64,000 nt of DNA, taken from the NCBI RefSeq assembly GCF_014642855.1, contig NZ_BMJB01000001.1, positions 1,798,001 to 1,862,000 on the forward strand, in the 5' to 3' direction. Each line of letters opens with the position of its first letter. The first letter of the stretch is position 1. The notes under the pieces are model-generated. The model was not told the DNA's origin. It searched no databases and saw only the letters and a list, made by a program, of their open reading frames with translations. A program made the translations under genes and the position numbers. This stretch comes from Edaphobacter acidisoli (GTDB lineage Bacteria; Acidobacteriota; Terriglobia; Terriglobales; Acidobacteriaceae). Positions 53,782 through 63,200 of this stretch are shown in pieces.

Positions 53782-53820
53782 AGTTGTCATCCTTCCGCGC
53801 AGCGGGAGGACCTGCTTTTG
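53782..53820 (+). repeat. short palindromic repeat matching the ilvB insertion
   Basis: AGTTGTCATCCTTCCGCGCA plus GCGGGAGGACCTGCT. The same segment, with only a few changes, is found in frame in ilvB at 30975-31010. A shorter relative lies just upstream (CCTTCCGCACGCGGGAGGAT). Confidence 0.8.
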
Positions 53821-53859
53821 CATTCGCGCACAGCCCGAACCTTCCGCATTCGCACGCTC

Positions 53860-53992
53860 CGCATCACTCCCAAACCAGCCGTCATCCTGAGCGGAGCGAC
53901 CGCAGGGAGCGCAGTCGAAGGACCCCGACACCGCCAAACCCACCCATACCCTCCAACCCTTTCAGCCACAACCACCATTTTTCCCAGCAAAA
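53860..53992 (+). repeat. interspersed ~95-base repeat, copy 2
   Basis: Core from GTCATCCTGAGCGGAGCGAC to TTTCAGCCACAACC. The left arm CATCACTCCCAAACCAGCC is shared with copy 5, and the right end CACCATTTTTCCCAGCAAAA is shared with sequence at about 56752-56772. Confidence 0.85.
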
Positions 53993-54043
53993 GAGCGCGG
54001 ATTCCCCATAGCCTGCCCTGAGCTTGTCGAAGGGTCTCGCTTC

Positions 54044-54197
54044 CGAGACATGGCAAATTCGAGCGAAGCTCGAATCGTTTTCCTTTCACCCAAACTCACA
54101 CCCCGTCATCCTGAGCGAAACGACCGCAGGGAGCGCAGTCGAAGGACCCCGACACCACCAAACCCACCCATACCCTCCAACCCTTTCAGCCACAACC
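54044..54197 (+). repeat. interspersed ~95-base repeat, copy 3 (with long left arm)
   Basis: Core from 54104. The left arm from CGAGACAT with GAGCGAAGCTCGAA matches copy 1. The GAGCTTGTCGAAGGG just before it is another common dispersed motif. Confidence 0.85.
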
Positions 54198-54203
54198 ACC
54201 CCA

Positions 54204-54407
54204 TCATTCCGTCCGGACAGCCTCATCCTCACACTTCTTACACTCCAGCATCTTCCCCACCCACTGCATCCTTCCAGCCTCCGTCGTGACCCACTCCCTC
54301 ATCTCCCACGGCGGATTATGCCGCACATGCCGCCCATGTCCGCACTCCAGTTGCGCCGTCCAGTGGCCTTCCTCATCCTGATAAAAACCCACAATCTTCC
54401 GCTGCAT
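54204..54407 (-). CDS. DUF3565 zinc-ribbon-like protein
   Basis: 67 residues from the ATG at 54407 (or 75 from 54431). The sequence MQRKIVGFYQDEEGHWTAQL, then CGHGRHVRHNPPWEMREWV, and a C-terminal CKKC fits DUF3565, a small protein with Cys and His residues placed to bind metal. The function is unknown. The downstream start matches the usual family N-terminus. It is divergent from mqnA. Confidence 0.85.
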   Translation of the reverse strand: MQRKIVGFYQDEEGHWTAQLECGHGRHVRHNPPWEMREWVTTEAGRMQWVGKMLECKKCEDEAVRTE

Positions 54408-54443
54408 CGTATCTCTGTCACCTGTATCCATTTAAACTAGAGA

Positions 54444-55400
54444 ATGCCTGCACCGCGACACAATGACAAAAGTCAGAGCAGCCCGCAGGAAAAATACAGG
54501 TCCCCAGAACCCGCAATCCAGAACAGGCAATCCTTGAGTAGACAACCCGCACCCTCCAAGCTTCGCGTAGCCGCCATCAACTTCCTCAACCCCGCTCCCC
54601 TCATGTGGAACTTCGAGCACCCTCCCCTCGCCTCTCACCTCGCCACCCGCTACACCCTCCACTACACCCAACCCTCCCGCTGCGCCGACGAGCTCCTCTC
54701 CGGCCGCGCCGACCTCGGCCTCATCCCCATCGCCTCGCTCACTCCCGCGCTGGCCATCGTCCCCGGCTGCACCATCGCCTCGCTCGACCACGTCCGCTCC
54801 ATCCTGCTCCTCGTCAAAGCCGGCCACACCCTCTCCACCGTCCGCACCGTCGCAGCCGACACCGCCTCCCGCAGCTCCCTCGCCTACGCCGACATCCTCT
54901 TCCGCAAATTCTCCAACAACCACCCACAATTCATCCCCGCCGCAGCCGATCCCATCGTCATGCTCCGCGAAGCCGACGCAGCCATCCTCATCGGCGACCC
55001 GGCCCTGCTCGCGCTCGAATCCCGCACCACCATCGAAGCCGCCGCAGGCCCATGCCAGTGGATCGATCTCGCCCACGAGTGGCGCACCCGCACCGGCCTT
55101 CCCTGGGTCGCCGCCGTCTGGGCCGTCCGCCCGGAATCGCTCTCGCCAAACGGCTTCACCCCCGCCAGCCTCACCGCCGACCTCGAACTCTCCCGCGACC
55201 ACGGCCTCGCCAACATCGACAAGATCGTCGAAGAGTGGACACCACGTCTCCCACTCTCCTCCGCAATCATCCACAACTACCTCACCGAAAACATCCACTA
55301 CACCCTCAACGACGACTGCATCCGCACAATCGAGCTCTTCCGCCAGTACGCCGCCGAAGTCGAATCCCTGCCACCACTCCCCAACCTGCGCTTCCTCTAG
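54444..55400 (+). CDS. mqnA: chorismate dehydratase MqnA (futalosine menaquinone pathway)
   Basis: Converts chorismate to 3-enolpyruvyl-benzoate, the first step of the futalosine route to menaquinone. The periplasmic-binding-like fold begins LRVAAINFLNPAPLMWNFEH. Other landmarks are LLSGRADLGLIPIASL, SRSSLAYADILFRKF and AAILIGDPALLAL, and the C-terminal IHNYLTENIHYTLNDDC helix is typical. 318 residues; the first 35 are a polar extension, so the start could lie downstream (TTG at 54534). AGAG lies before the ATG. No other mqn gene is in the window. Confidence 0.9.
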   Translation: MPAPRHNDKSQSSPQEKYRSPEPAIQNRQSLSRQPAPSKLRVAAINFLNPAPLMWNFEHPPLASHLATRYTLHYTQPSRCADELLSGRADLGLIPIASLTPALAIVPGCTIASLDHVRSILLLVKAGHTLSTVRTVAADTASRSSLAYADILFRKFSNNHPQFIPAAADPIVMLREADAAILIGDPALLALESRTTIEAAAGPCQWIDLAHEWRTRTGLPWVAAVWAVRPESLSPNGFTPASLTADLELSRDHGLANIDKIVEEWTPRLPLSSAIIHNYLTENIHYTLNDDCIRTIELFRQYAAEVESLPPLPNLRFL

Positions 55401-55416
55401 AAATACACACCAATAG

Positions 55417-55508
55417 CGTCATCCTGAGCGAAGCGACCGCAGGGAACGGAGTCGAAGGACCCCGACACCGCCAAACCCACCCATACCCTCCAACCCTTTC
55501 AGCCACAA
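55417..55508 (+). repeat. interspersed ~95-base repeat, copy 4
   Basis: Core CGTCATCCTGAGCGAAGCGA to TTTCAGCCACAA. It follows the mqnA stop by 16 bases. Confidence 0.85.
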
Positions 55509-55574
55509 ACCCCAACATCTCGCCAACCCACGTCATCTCGACCTGAATGTGGAGAGCACCCTGCATTTCATTTT

Positions 55575-55689
55575 GCGCATCACTCCCAAACCAGCCGTCA
55601 TCCTGAGCGAAGCGACCGCAGGGAGCGGAGTCGAAGGACCCCGACACCACCAAACCCACCCATACCCTCCAACCCTTTCAGCCACAACC
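55575..55689 (+). repeat. interspersed ~95-base repeat, copy 5
   Basis: Left arm CATCACTCCCAAACCAGCC as in copy 2, core from 55596, end at TTTCAGCCACAACC. Between copies 4 and 5 a short GTCATCTCGACC motif also occurs. Confidence 0.85.
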
Positions 55690-55817
55690 CCCAACATCTC
55701 GCCAACACCCTCAATCCAGAGGGAAACTTAACAAGAACCCCCAGCAAAACCCCTCATTCAAAACACCCCGCGTGCATTACACTCTCTCCAGCCCTGCCCC
55801 GGAGCGTCTTAATTAGC

Positions 55818-56528
55818 ATGAAGCTGGATCGCCTCGCCAGATTCGCCGCAGCATTCGCACCCGAGGCCGCCCAACCTGGGCGACGGCACTCGAACGCCCT
55901 CCTGCACCTCTTCTTCAGCTTCGGCCTGCTCGGCCTCTTCGCCGTCGCCGTCGTCGATGCATCCTTCATCCCACTCCCGCTGCCCGGCATCACCGACATC
56001 ATGATCATCGTCATGGCCGCCCAGCACCACAACTGGCTGCTCCTCATCCCCATCGCCACCGCGGGCTCGGCATTAGGAGGCTACCTCAGCTACCAGGTTG
56101 GACACTCCGGCGGCGTCGCCTTCATGGAAAGACGCCTCTCTGCCGCTACCGCAAAGCGTATCCGCGACTGGATGGAGCGCCACGCCATCCTCTCCGTCGC
56201 CCTGCCCGCGCTCCTGCCGCCGCCCATGCCGCTCAGCCCGTTCGTCCTCGCCGCCGGCGCCATCCACATGGAGCGCAAACAATTCCTCACCACCTTCACC
56301 ATCAGCCGCGCAGTGCGTCACACCATCGCCGTATGGCTCGGCTTCCACTACGGACGCCACATCCTCCACCTCTGGAACCGCCTCTCAGCCCAATACGCCC
56401 ACCCCATCCTGATCGCCATCTGGACGATCATCGCTCTCAGTTGCGCCCTCGGCGTCTGGCGACTCTACCGCGCCTCCCGCGCTAGCGGAGCCTACCCCGC
56501 CAGCCACCCCAACACCACCGTCTCCTAA
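55818..56528 (+). CDS. DedA/VTT-family membrane protein
   Basis: 236 residues. Helices include LHLFFSFGLLGLFAVAVVDA, then SFIPLPLPGITDIMIIV (the re-entrant loop region of VTT/DedA proteins), GSALGGYLSYQVGHSGG, LPALLPPPMPLSPFVLAAGA and a C-terminal IAIWTIIALSCALGVWRLY. DedA proteins help recycle undecaprenyl or other phospholipids across the membrane. The conserved Arg of E. coli DedA proteins is not in its usual place: the loop reads LPPPMPLSPF. No operon partner. Confidence 0.8.
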   Translation: MKLDRLARFAAAFAPEAAQPGRRHSNALLHLFFSFGLLGLFAVAVVDASFIPLPLPGITDIMIIVMAAQHHNWLLLIPIATAGSALGGYLSYQVGHSGGVAFMERRLSAATAKRIRDWMERHAILSVALPALLPPPMPLSPFVLAAGAIHMERKQFLTTFTISRAVRHTIAVWLGFHYGRHILHLWNRLSAQYAHPILIAIWTIIALSCALGVWRLYRASRASGAYPASHPNTTVS

Positions 56529-56939
56529 GCCCCCTTGTCTCCGTCTTTTTTTGTTTGTTATTCCCGAAGGGAATCCGCGTTTATCTCTCTCACAAACGCG
56601 CGGGCTCCCCATCATCGCAACGTCATCACCACCAAGGTGGAAGGGCACGGCTTCAGCCGTGCCATAAACAAACCGCGCGAAGCGCATTCCGCTCTGCCGA
56701 AGGCCGGAGTGAAGCCCGCAGGGCGAAACGACCCCAATTCCCCGCGCCACAACCACCATTTTTCCCAGCAAAATCGCATGTCAAGCCCCAAAATCAACCA
56801 ACCCCTTCAATCCAAACGACTTCCACGTGGCGGTTTAGTTTTCCCCGTCAGCTACACTTAAATACAGGAGAATAAAAACCAACGCTCCATGCCATCCCCC
56901 ACCGCCACCCTCGCGAAGTCCAGACTTAAGACAAGTCAA
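56529..56939. other. intergenic repeat-bearing stretch
   Basis: About 410 bases with no supported gene. It includes AAGGGCACGGCTTCAGCCGTGCC (also at 29.5 kb), GAAGGCCGGAGTGAAGCCCG, and CACCATTTTTCCCAGCAAAA shared with repeat copy 2. An AT-rich part near 56840-56935 may hold the promoter for the sugar genes. Confidence 0.6.
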
Positions 56940-57968
56940 ATGAATACTTTGCACAAAAACACGGGGGAGGGGGGTCCCTGGGACGGCTTCCTCCATCGCC
57001 CCACCCCCACCCTCGAAGCCGTCGCCCACCGTCACCGCCCTCACCTCGAAGGCCGCCGTATCCTCGTCACCGGAGCCTCCGGCTCCATCGGCTCCGCCCT
57101 CTTCCACACCCTCACCCTCGCCGCCGCCGACCCCATCCCCCTCGACCTCGCCGGACCCACCCCCACCGACGTCACCGACCCCGACGCCCTCGACCGGATC
57201 TTCTCCCTCCACCGCCCCGAAATCGTCCTCCACGCCGCCGCCCGCAAGCACGTCCCCGAAGGCGAGACCACCCCCTTCGCCGTCCTCGCCACCAACGCCC
57301 TCGGCACCCGGACCCTCGCCACCGTCGCCGCCCGCCACGCCGTCCGGCACCTCCTCCTCGTCTCCACCGACAAGGCCGCCGACCCCGTCAGCCTCATGGG
57401 CGCCTCCAAGCGTATCGCCGAGCTCATCCTCCTCGCCTCACCCCGCACCCACGCCGTCCGCCTCGCGAACGTCCTCGGCTCCTCCGCCAGCGTCGTCCCC
57501 ACCTTCCTCGCCCAGATCTCCCAGGGAGGCCCCGTCACCGTCACCCACCCCGACGCCCGCCGCTACTTCATGACCCTCCCCGAGACCGTCGACTCCATCC
57601 TCACCGCACTCCATCTCCCCGGACTCCTCGCACCCGACCCCGGTCCACCCATCCGCATCCTCGACCTCGCCCGCCACCTCATCGCCCAGAGCCCCCATCC
57701 AGAAACCCCCATCACCTTCACCACCCTCCGCCCCGGCGACAAGCTCCAGGAGACCCTCCTCGCCGCCGACGAGACCCTCACCGAGAACCCCGGCTTCCCG
57801 CTCCGCACCATCCACACCCCCACACCCCAACCCGACCTCTCCCAGCTCGAGGACTCCATCCTCCGCCACGACCTCCCGCAACTCCTCGACGCCGTCCAGA
57901 GCCTCGTCCCCCGCTACCGCCCCAGCCAACTCCTCCGCAACCAGCTCACCCAGGCGGTCCCCGCATGA
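56940..57968 (+). CDS. short CapD/WbpM-type nucleotide-sugar 4,6-dehydratase
   Basis: 342 residues from the ATG at 56940 (or 359 from 56889). A short lead containing FLHRPTPTLE is followed by a Rossmann fold (RRILVTGASGSIGSALFHTL), HAAARKHVPEGE and STDKAADPVSLMGASKRIAE. Where ordinary SDR enzymes have Tyr-x3-Lys, it has Met153-x3-Lys157, the arrangement known from WbpM/CapD/PglF UDP-GlcNAc 4,6-dehydratases. It lacks their membrane domain. GC content and codon bias rise sharply here (very many GCC/CTC/ACC codons). The stop overlaps the next start by four bases. Confidence 0.85.
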   Translation: MNTLHKNTGEGGPWDGFLHRPTPTLEAVAHRHRPHLEGRRILVTGASGSIGSALFHTLTLAAADPIPLDLAGPTPTDVTDPDALDRIFSLHRPEIVLHAAARKHVPEGETTPFAVLATNALGTRTLATVAARHAVRHLLLVSTDKAADPVSLMGASKRIAELILLASPRTHAVRLANVLGSSASVVPTFLAQISQGGPVTVTHPDARRYFMTLPETVDSILTALHLPGLLAPDPGPPIRILDLARHLIAQSPHPETPITFTTLRPGDKLQETLLAADETLTENPGFPLRTIHTPTPQPDLSQLEDSILRHDLPQLLDAVQSLVPRYRPSQLLRNQLTQAVPA

Positions 57969-59122
57969 AGCGCACCATCGCCGTCGTCACCTCGTCCCGC
58001 GCCGACTACAGCCACCTCTACTGGCCCCTCAAGGACCTCGCCGCCCACCCCGGCGTCGACCTCAAGCTCATCGTCATGGCCGCGCACCTCGCCCCCCAGT
58101 TCGGCGCCACCGTCTCCGAGATCGAGCGCGACGGCTTCCCCGTCGCCGCCCGCATCGAGTGCCTCCTCCACTCCGACACCGACGTCGGCATGGCCAAGAC
58201 CCTCGGCCTCGCCATCCTCTCCCTCACCGACACGCTCGCCCAGATGCGCCCCGACCTCCTGCTCCTCATCGCCGACCGCTACGAGATGCTCGCCCCCGCC
58301 AGCGTCGCTCTCACCCTCCGCATCCCGGTCGCGCACATCGAAGGCGGCGAGGTCAGCGAAGGCGCCATCGACGACGCCGTCCGCAACGCCCTCACCAAGA
58401 TGGCGCACCTCCACTTCACCTCCACCGAAGCCGCCCGCGCCCGCGTCATCTCGATGGGCGAAGAACCCTGGCGCGTCCATCACGCCGGCGCGCCCTCACT
58501 CGATCACCTCCGCCGCAGCAAGCTGTTCACACGTGCCGAGCTCGAAGAGAAGCTCGCAATCAACCTCGCCGAGCCACCCATCATCGTCGCCTACCATCCC
58601 GTAACCATCCTGTACGACACCACCGAAGAAGCCGACGCCCTCTTCGCCGCACTCGAAAAAACCACCAGCCCCATCATCTTCTGCTACCCCAACGCCGACG
58701 CAGGCAGCCACCACCTCATCGAGCGCACCCGCGCCTTCATCGAGTACCACGCAAACGCCCGCCTCTTCGTCAACCTGCCCGCAGTCACCTACTGGAGCCT
58801 GCTCCGCCACGCCAGCCTTCTGCTCGGCAACTCCAGCAGCGGCATCATGGAAGCCGCGTCCTTCGCGCTCCCCGTCGTCAACATCGGCCTACGCCAGTAC
58901 GGACGCGAACGCGCCGCGAACATCCTCGACGCCGAACCACGCACAGGCGCCATCCTCGAAAAACTCGCCATCGCGCAAAGCGACGCCTTCCGCAAATCCC
59001 TCCACGGCATGGCCAATCCCTACGGCAACGGCCACGCCGCCGAGCGCATCGTCGAAGTGCTCACCACCGCGCCGCTCGAAAGACTCCTCCGCAAGCGCGC
59101 AACTCCTGCAACGCACCCATGA
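57965..59122 (+). CDS. UDP-N-acetylglucosamine 2-epimerase, NeuC/LegG type
   Basis: 385 residues. It begins MKRTIAVVTSSRADYSHLYW, the NeuC-type start. LLLIADRYEMLAPASVALTL, HIEGGEVSEGAIDDAVRNAL, HLHFTSTEAARARVISMGEE and LLGNSSSGIMEAASFALPVV are characteristic of the hydrolysing 2-epimerases that release ManNAc or a diacetamido analogue from the UDP-sugar. Next to a 4,6-dehydratase and an aminotransferase this suggests a legionaminic-like or related modified-sugar route. ATGA overlaps on both sides. Confidence 0.9.
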   Translation: MKRTIAVVTSSRADYSHLYWPLKDLAAHPGVDLKLIVMAAHLAPQFGATVSEIERDGFPVAARIECLLHSDTDVGMAKTLGLAILSLTDTLAQMRPDLLLLIADRYEMLAPASVALTLRIPVAHIEGGEVSEGAIDDAVRNALTKMAHLHFTSTEAARARVISMGEEPWRVHHAGAPSLDHLRRSKLFTRAELEEKLAINLAEPPIIVAYHPVTILYDTTEEADALFAALEKTTSPIIFCYPNADAGSHHLIERTRAFIEYHANARLFVNLPAVTYWSLLRHASLLLGNSSSGIMEAASFALPVVNIGLRQYGRERAANILDAEPRTGAILEKLAIAQSDAFRKSLHGMANPYGNGHAAERIVEVLTTAPLERLLRKRATPATHP

Positions 59123-60234
59123 AGATCCCGCTCTCCTCACCCGACATCACCGAAGCCGAAATCGCAGCCGTCACCGCGGTCCTCCGCACCTCGCACCTGA
59201 GCCTCGGCCCTCAGATGGAGGCGTTCGAGCGAGCCTTCGCCACCTACATCGACACTCCGCACGCAGTCGCCGTCAGCTCCGGCACAGCAGGACTGCACCT
59301 GTGCATGAGAGCACTCAACATCGGCGAAGGCGACGAAGTCATCGTCCCCTCATTCACCTTCATCGCCGCAGCCAACGCCATCCGCTACGAACGCGCCACG
59401 CCCGTCTTCGTCGACATCGACCGCGAATCGCTCAACCTCTCCCCAGCCGCAATCGAGCGAGCCATCACGCCACGCACGCGCGCCATCCTCGCAGTCCACA
59501 CCTTTGGCCGCCCAGCCGAGATGCCCGCAATCCTCGACATCGCCCGCCGCCACAACCTCCGCATCATTGAAGACGCTTGCGAGGCGCTCGGAGCAGAGCA
59601 CAACGGGGAAAAAACAGGCACCTTCGGCGACGCCGCCGTCTTCGCCTTCTACCCCAACAAGCAGATCACCACCGGCGAAGGCGGCATGGTCGTCACGCGC
59701 AGCACCGATCTAGCCGCACGCATCCGCGCCCTACGCAACCAGGGCCGCTACGACAGCAACGACTGGCTGCAGCACACCGAACTCGGCTACAACTATCGCC
59801 TCTCCGAGATGAACTGCGCCCTCGGCCTCGCGCAACTCAACCGCATCGAGGAGATCCTCTCCCACCGTGAACAAGTAGCCCGGCTCTACCAAAAACATCT
59901 CGCCAACACAGACGGCCTCATCCTGCCCGCACTCGAAGCCACACACAGCCGCATCAGTTGGTTCGTCTACGTGATCCGCCTCGACGCGACATTCTCCGCG
60001 AACGCCCGTGACACAATCATTGCCCACCTCACACAGGCAGGAATCGGCTGCGCCCGTTACTTCGCACCGATCCATCTACAACCCAGTTACTCCGCATGGC
60101 GCAACGCCGTGCTACCCGTGACTGAGGCAGAAGCCTGCCGTACCATAGCCTTACCGTTCTTCAACCGGATAACGGAAGATGAGATCGCGCACGTCAGCGA
60201 GGAACTGCGCGCAGCGCTCCGTAATACACAATAA
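59119..60234 (+). CDS. DegT/DnrJ/EryC1/StrS-family sugar aminotransferase
   Basis: 371 residues, PLP-dependent. It begins MKIPLSSPDITEAEIAAVTA; VSSGTAGLHLCMRAL forms the phosphate-binding region, VIVPSFTFIAAANAIRY and EDACEALGAEHNGEKTGTFG the cofactor core. The PLP lysine is Lys181 in FAFYPNKQITTGEGG. It aminates a 4-keto sugar, presumably the product of the dehydratase two genes upstream. Its codon use becomes less extreme than that of the two genes before it. Confidence 0.93.
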   Translation: MKIPLSSPDITEAEIAAVTAVLRTSHLSLGPQMEAFERAFATYIDTPHAVAVSSGTAGLHLCMRALNIGEGDEVIVPSFTFIAAANAIRYERATPVFVDIDRESLNLSPAAIERAITPRTRAILAVHTFGRPAEMPAILDIARRHNLRIIEDACEALGAEHNGEKTGTFGDAAVFAFYPNKQITTGEGGMVVTRSTDLAARIRALRNQGRYDSNDWLQHTELGYNYRLSEMNCALGLAQLNRIEEILSHREQVARLYQKHLANTDGLILPALEATHSRISWFVYVIRLDATFSANARDTIIAHLTQAGIGCARYFAPIHLQPSYSAWRNAVLPVTEAEACRTIALPFFNRITEDEIAHVSEELRAALRNTQ

Positions 60235-60263
60235 GACGCGCGGCAACGATGAGAGGAATGAAG

Positions 60264-63200
60264 ATGGCAACAAGCCCGCAAAAGCCCTCAAGAGCAAAGA
60301 TCAAACACGCCCTGATGTCCGTCGCAATATGCGCGACCATGCTCTTGCCCTTTTCATCCCATGCCTTCGCCGCCGACGCCACCACGCACCAACAGGCAGC
60401 CACGCTCAACAACGTCGGCACCTCTCTGATGGGCCAGCAGCTGCTCGCCAAAGCCGTAGACAAATTCGACGCAGCCTACAAAGTAGACCCAACACTCTCA
60501 CTCGCCGAGACCAACAAAGGCATCGCGCTCCTCTATCTGCAAAAGCTCCCTGAAGCGAATGCCGCACTCGAACACTCCGCGCAGCAAAACCCCAACGACC
60601 CGCGCACCTGGTACGTGCTAGGCATACTCTACCGCAGCGAAAACCAGCTTCAGGACGGACTCAAAGCCTTCCAGCGCGCGGCCACGCTTGCCCCCACGAA
60701 CGCCGACACCCACTACTTCCTCGGCTCCTTCCAGTTCGAACTGCACAACTTCCCCGAGGCCGTCACCGAATATCAAAAAGCGCTCGATCTCAACCCAACA
60801 CACGCCTCCGCCGAGTTCGGCCTCGCCCGGGCGCTTCAACGCGAAGGCAAAGCCGCAGACGCCCGCGCCGCATTCGACCGCTTCCGCCAGATCGTCACCG
60901 CCAAGCTCTCCACTCCCTTCTCGCACAACTACGGCGAAGAAGGCATCCTCGGCACCACCGAAGATGCACCAGGAGGCGCACTCAAAGCCCCACCGATGAT
61001 CCCCGTCACCTTCACGAAAGCATGGGAGTCGCCAGCCGAAACAAAACCCGGCACGAATGCACATCCCGGCGCATGCTTGATCGACCTCGACAACAGCGGC
61101 AATCCCGCACTCGTTCTCATGGGCCACGGCGAAGATGCCGTGCGCATCTATCGCAACAACGGCCAGGGCAGCTTCGACCTCATCCCATCCGCGCAGACCG
61201 GCATCACGATCAGCGGAGACGGCGTCGCCTGCGCAGTCGGCGACTTCGACAATGACGGCCTGCCCGACATCGCACTCGCCATGAGCGACCGCGTCCTGCT
61301 CTTCCGCAACCTCGGCAACGGCAAGTTCGCCGACGTAACCAAAGACTCAGGCATCACGCCAGCGAATCATCCCACCGGCCTCATCTTCGTCGACTTCGAT
61401 CACGACGGCGACCTCGACCTCTTCGTCACCGGCTCGCCCGCCAACGGCTTCGGCTCCAACGTCCTCTGGCGCAACAACGGCAACAAGACCTTCACCGAGT
61501 GGACCAAGCCAACCGGCCTCGCAGGCAACGACAACACCACACAAGCAATCCTCTCCGACCTGAACAACGACCGCGCCGTCGATCTGCTCGTCACCGGCTC
61601 CAGCGCCGCGCCCACCTTCTACGCGAATCCACGCGAAGGCACATTCAAAGCCTTGCCGCTCTACACAGACACACTGCCGCCCACTACCAGCGTCACCACA
61701 CTCGACTTCAACAAAGACGGCTGGATGGACGTCGCGCTCACCCACGCAGGTGCGCCAGGCGTCACGCTCTGGCGCAACGTTGATGGCAAGCACTTCGAGC
61801 GCGTCACACTTCCCATCAACGATGCGACCGCAGGCTACAGCGTCGCCGCGCTCGACTTCGATAACGACGGATGGATCGACCTCGCCGCTCTCATCGAAAC
61901 CGCAAACGGACCTGCCCTGCGCATCTTCCGCAACCTCGGTGCCGACGGATTTAGCGACGTAAGCGCGCAACTCAAGCTCGACACCCTCAATCTCAACGCG
62001 CCGCGCACGCTGCTCGCAGCCGACATCAATGGCGACGGAGCCACCGACCTCGTCGTCACGCAGCAGAACGGCGCCTCCATCGCGCTGCTCAACCAGGGCG
62101 GCAACAAGAACCACTCCCTCCGCATCTCGCTCAAAGGCCTCGCCGACAACAAGAGCGCCATCGGCACCAAGGTCCAGGTCTTCGCCAACGACATGTGGCA
62201 GAAGTGGGAGGTCACCACACCCGACGACATCATCGCCGGTCTCGGAACCGCCGACAAAGCCGACCTCGTGCGACTGCTCTGGCCCACCGGCGTCCCGCAG
62301 GACGAGATCGACGTCTCCGCCGCCAAACGCCTCGTGCTCGCTGAGCTCGACCGCCGCGGTAGCTCCTGCCCCACGCTCTTCGCATGGAACGGCAGCAAGT
62401 TCACCTTCGTCGCCGACGTCATCGGCGCAGGCGTCGTCGGCCACTGGGTCGCGCCGCGCCAGCGAAATGTCCCCGACCCCGACGAGTGGATCAAGATCGA
62501 CCGAGCACAACTCAAAGCACGCAACGGCAAGCTCGCACTCCGCTTCGGCGAGCCCATGGAAGAGGTCAACTACATCGATCAGGTACGCCTCGTCGCCATC
62601 GATCATCCAGCAGGCACCGAGGTCTATCCCAACGAAGGCTTCCTCAGCGAGCCGCCCTTCGCGCAAACAAAAACGATCATCGCCGCGCACGCACACCTGC
62701 CCAAAGGTGCGTGGGACGACCTCGGCAACAACGTCCTCCCCGAGCTCACCAGCATCGACCACCACTACGTCCGCGACTTCACCAATCTCAAATTCGACGG
62801 CTTCGCAAACCAACACACGCTGACACTCGACCTTGGAGCATGGAATCCCGCCAATCCACTCCGTCTGCTTCTCCACGGCTACGTCGAATACTTCTCCGCC
62901 AGCTCGATGTACGCCGCGTGGCAAGCTGGTATCAAACCCATCCCCCCATACGTTGAAGCGCAGCTCCCCGACGGTTCATGGAAGCGCATCGACAACGACA
63001 TGGGCTTCCCCGCCGGCCTGCCGCGCACCGTCGTCGTCGATCTCACGCACAAACTACCCGCAGACAGTCAGCGCATCCGCATCACCACAAACCTGCAAAT
63101 CTATTGGGACCAGGCGCTCGTCGACAACGACCCGGCAACGACAACGCGAATCCACCAGACGGAGCTTCCACTCACCTCCGCAAACCTCGCCTTCCGCGGC

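Noticed and set aside
53881-55700. Regularly repeated units that might be a CRISPR array
   Set aside because: The units are about 95 bases, irregularly spaced, with genes between them and no spacers or cas genes.
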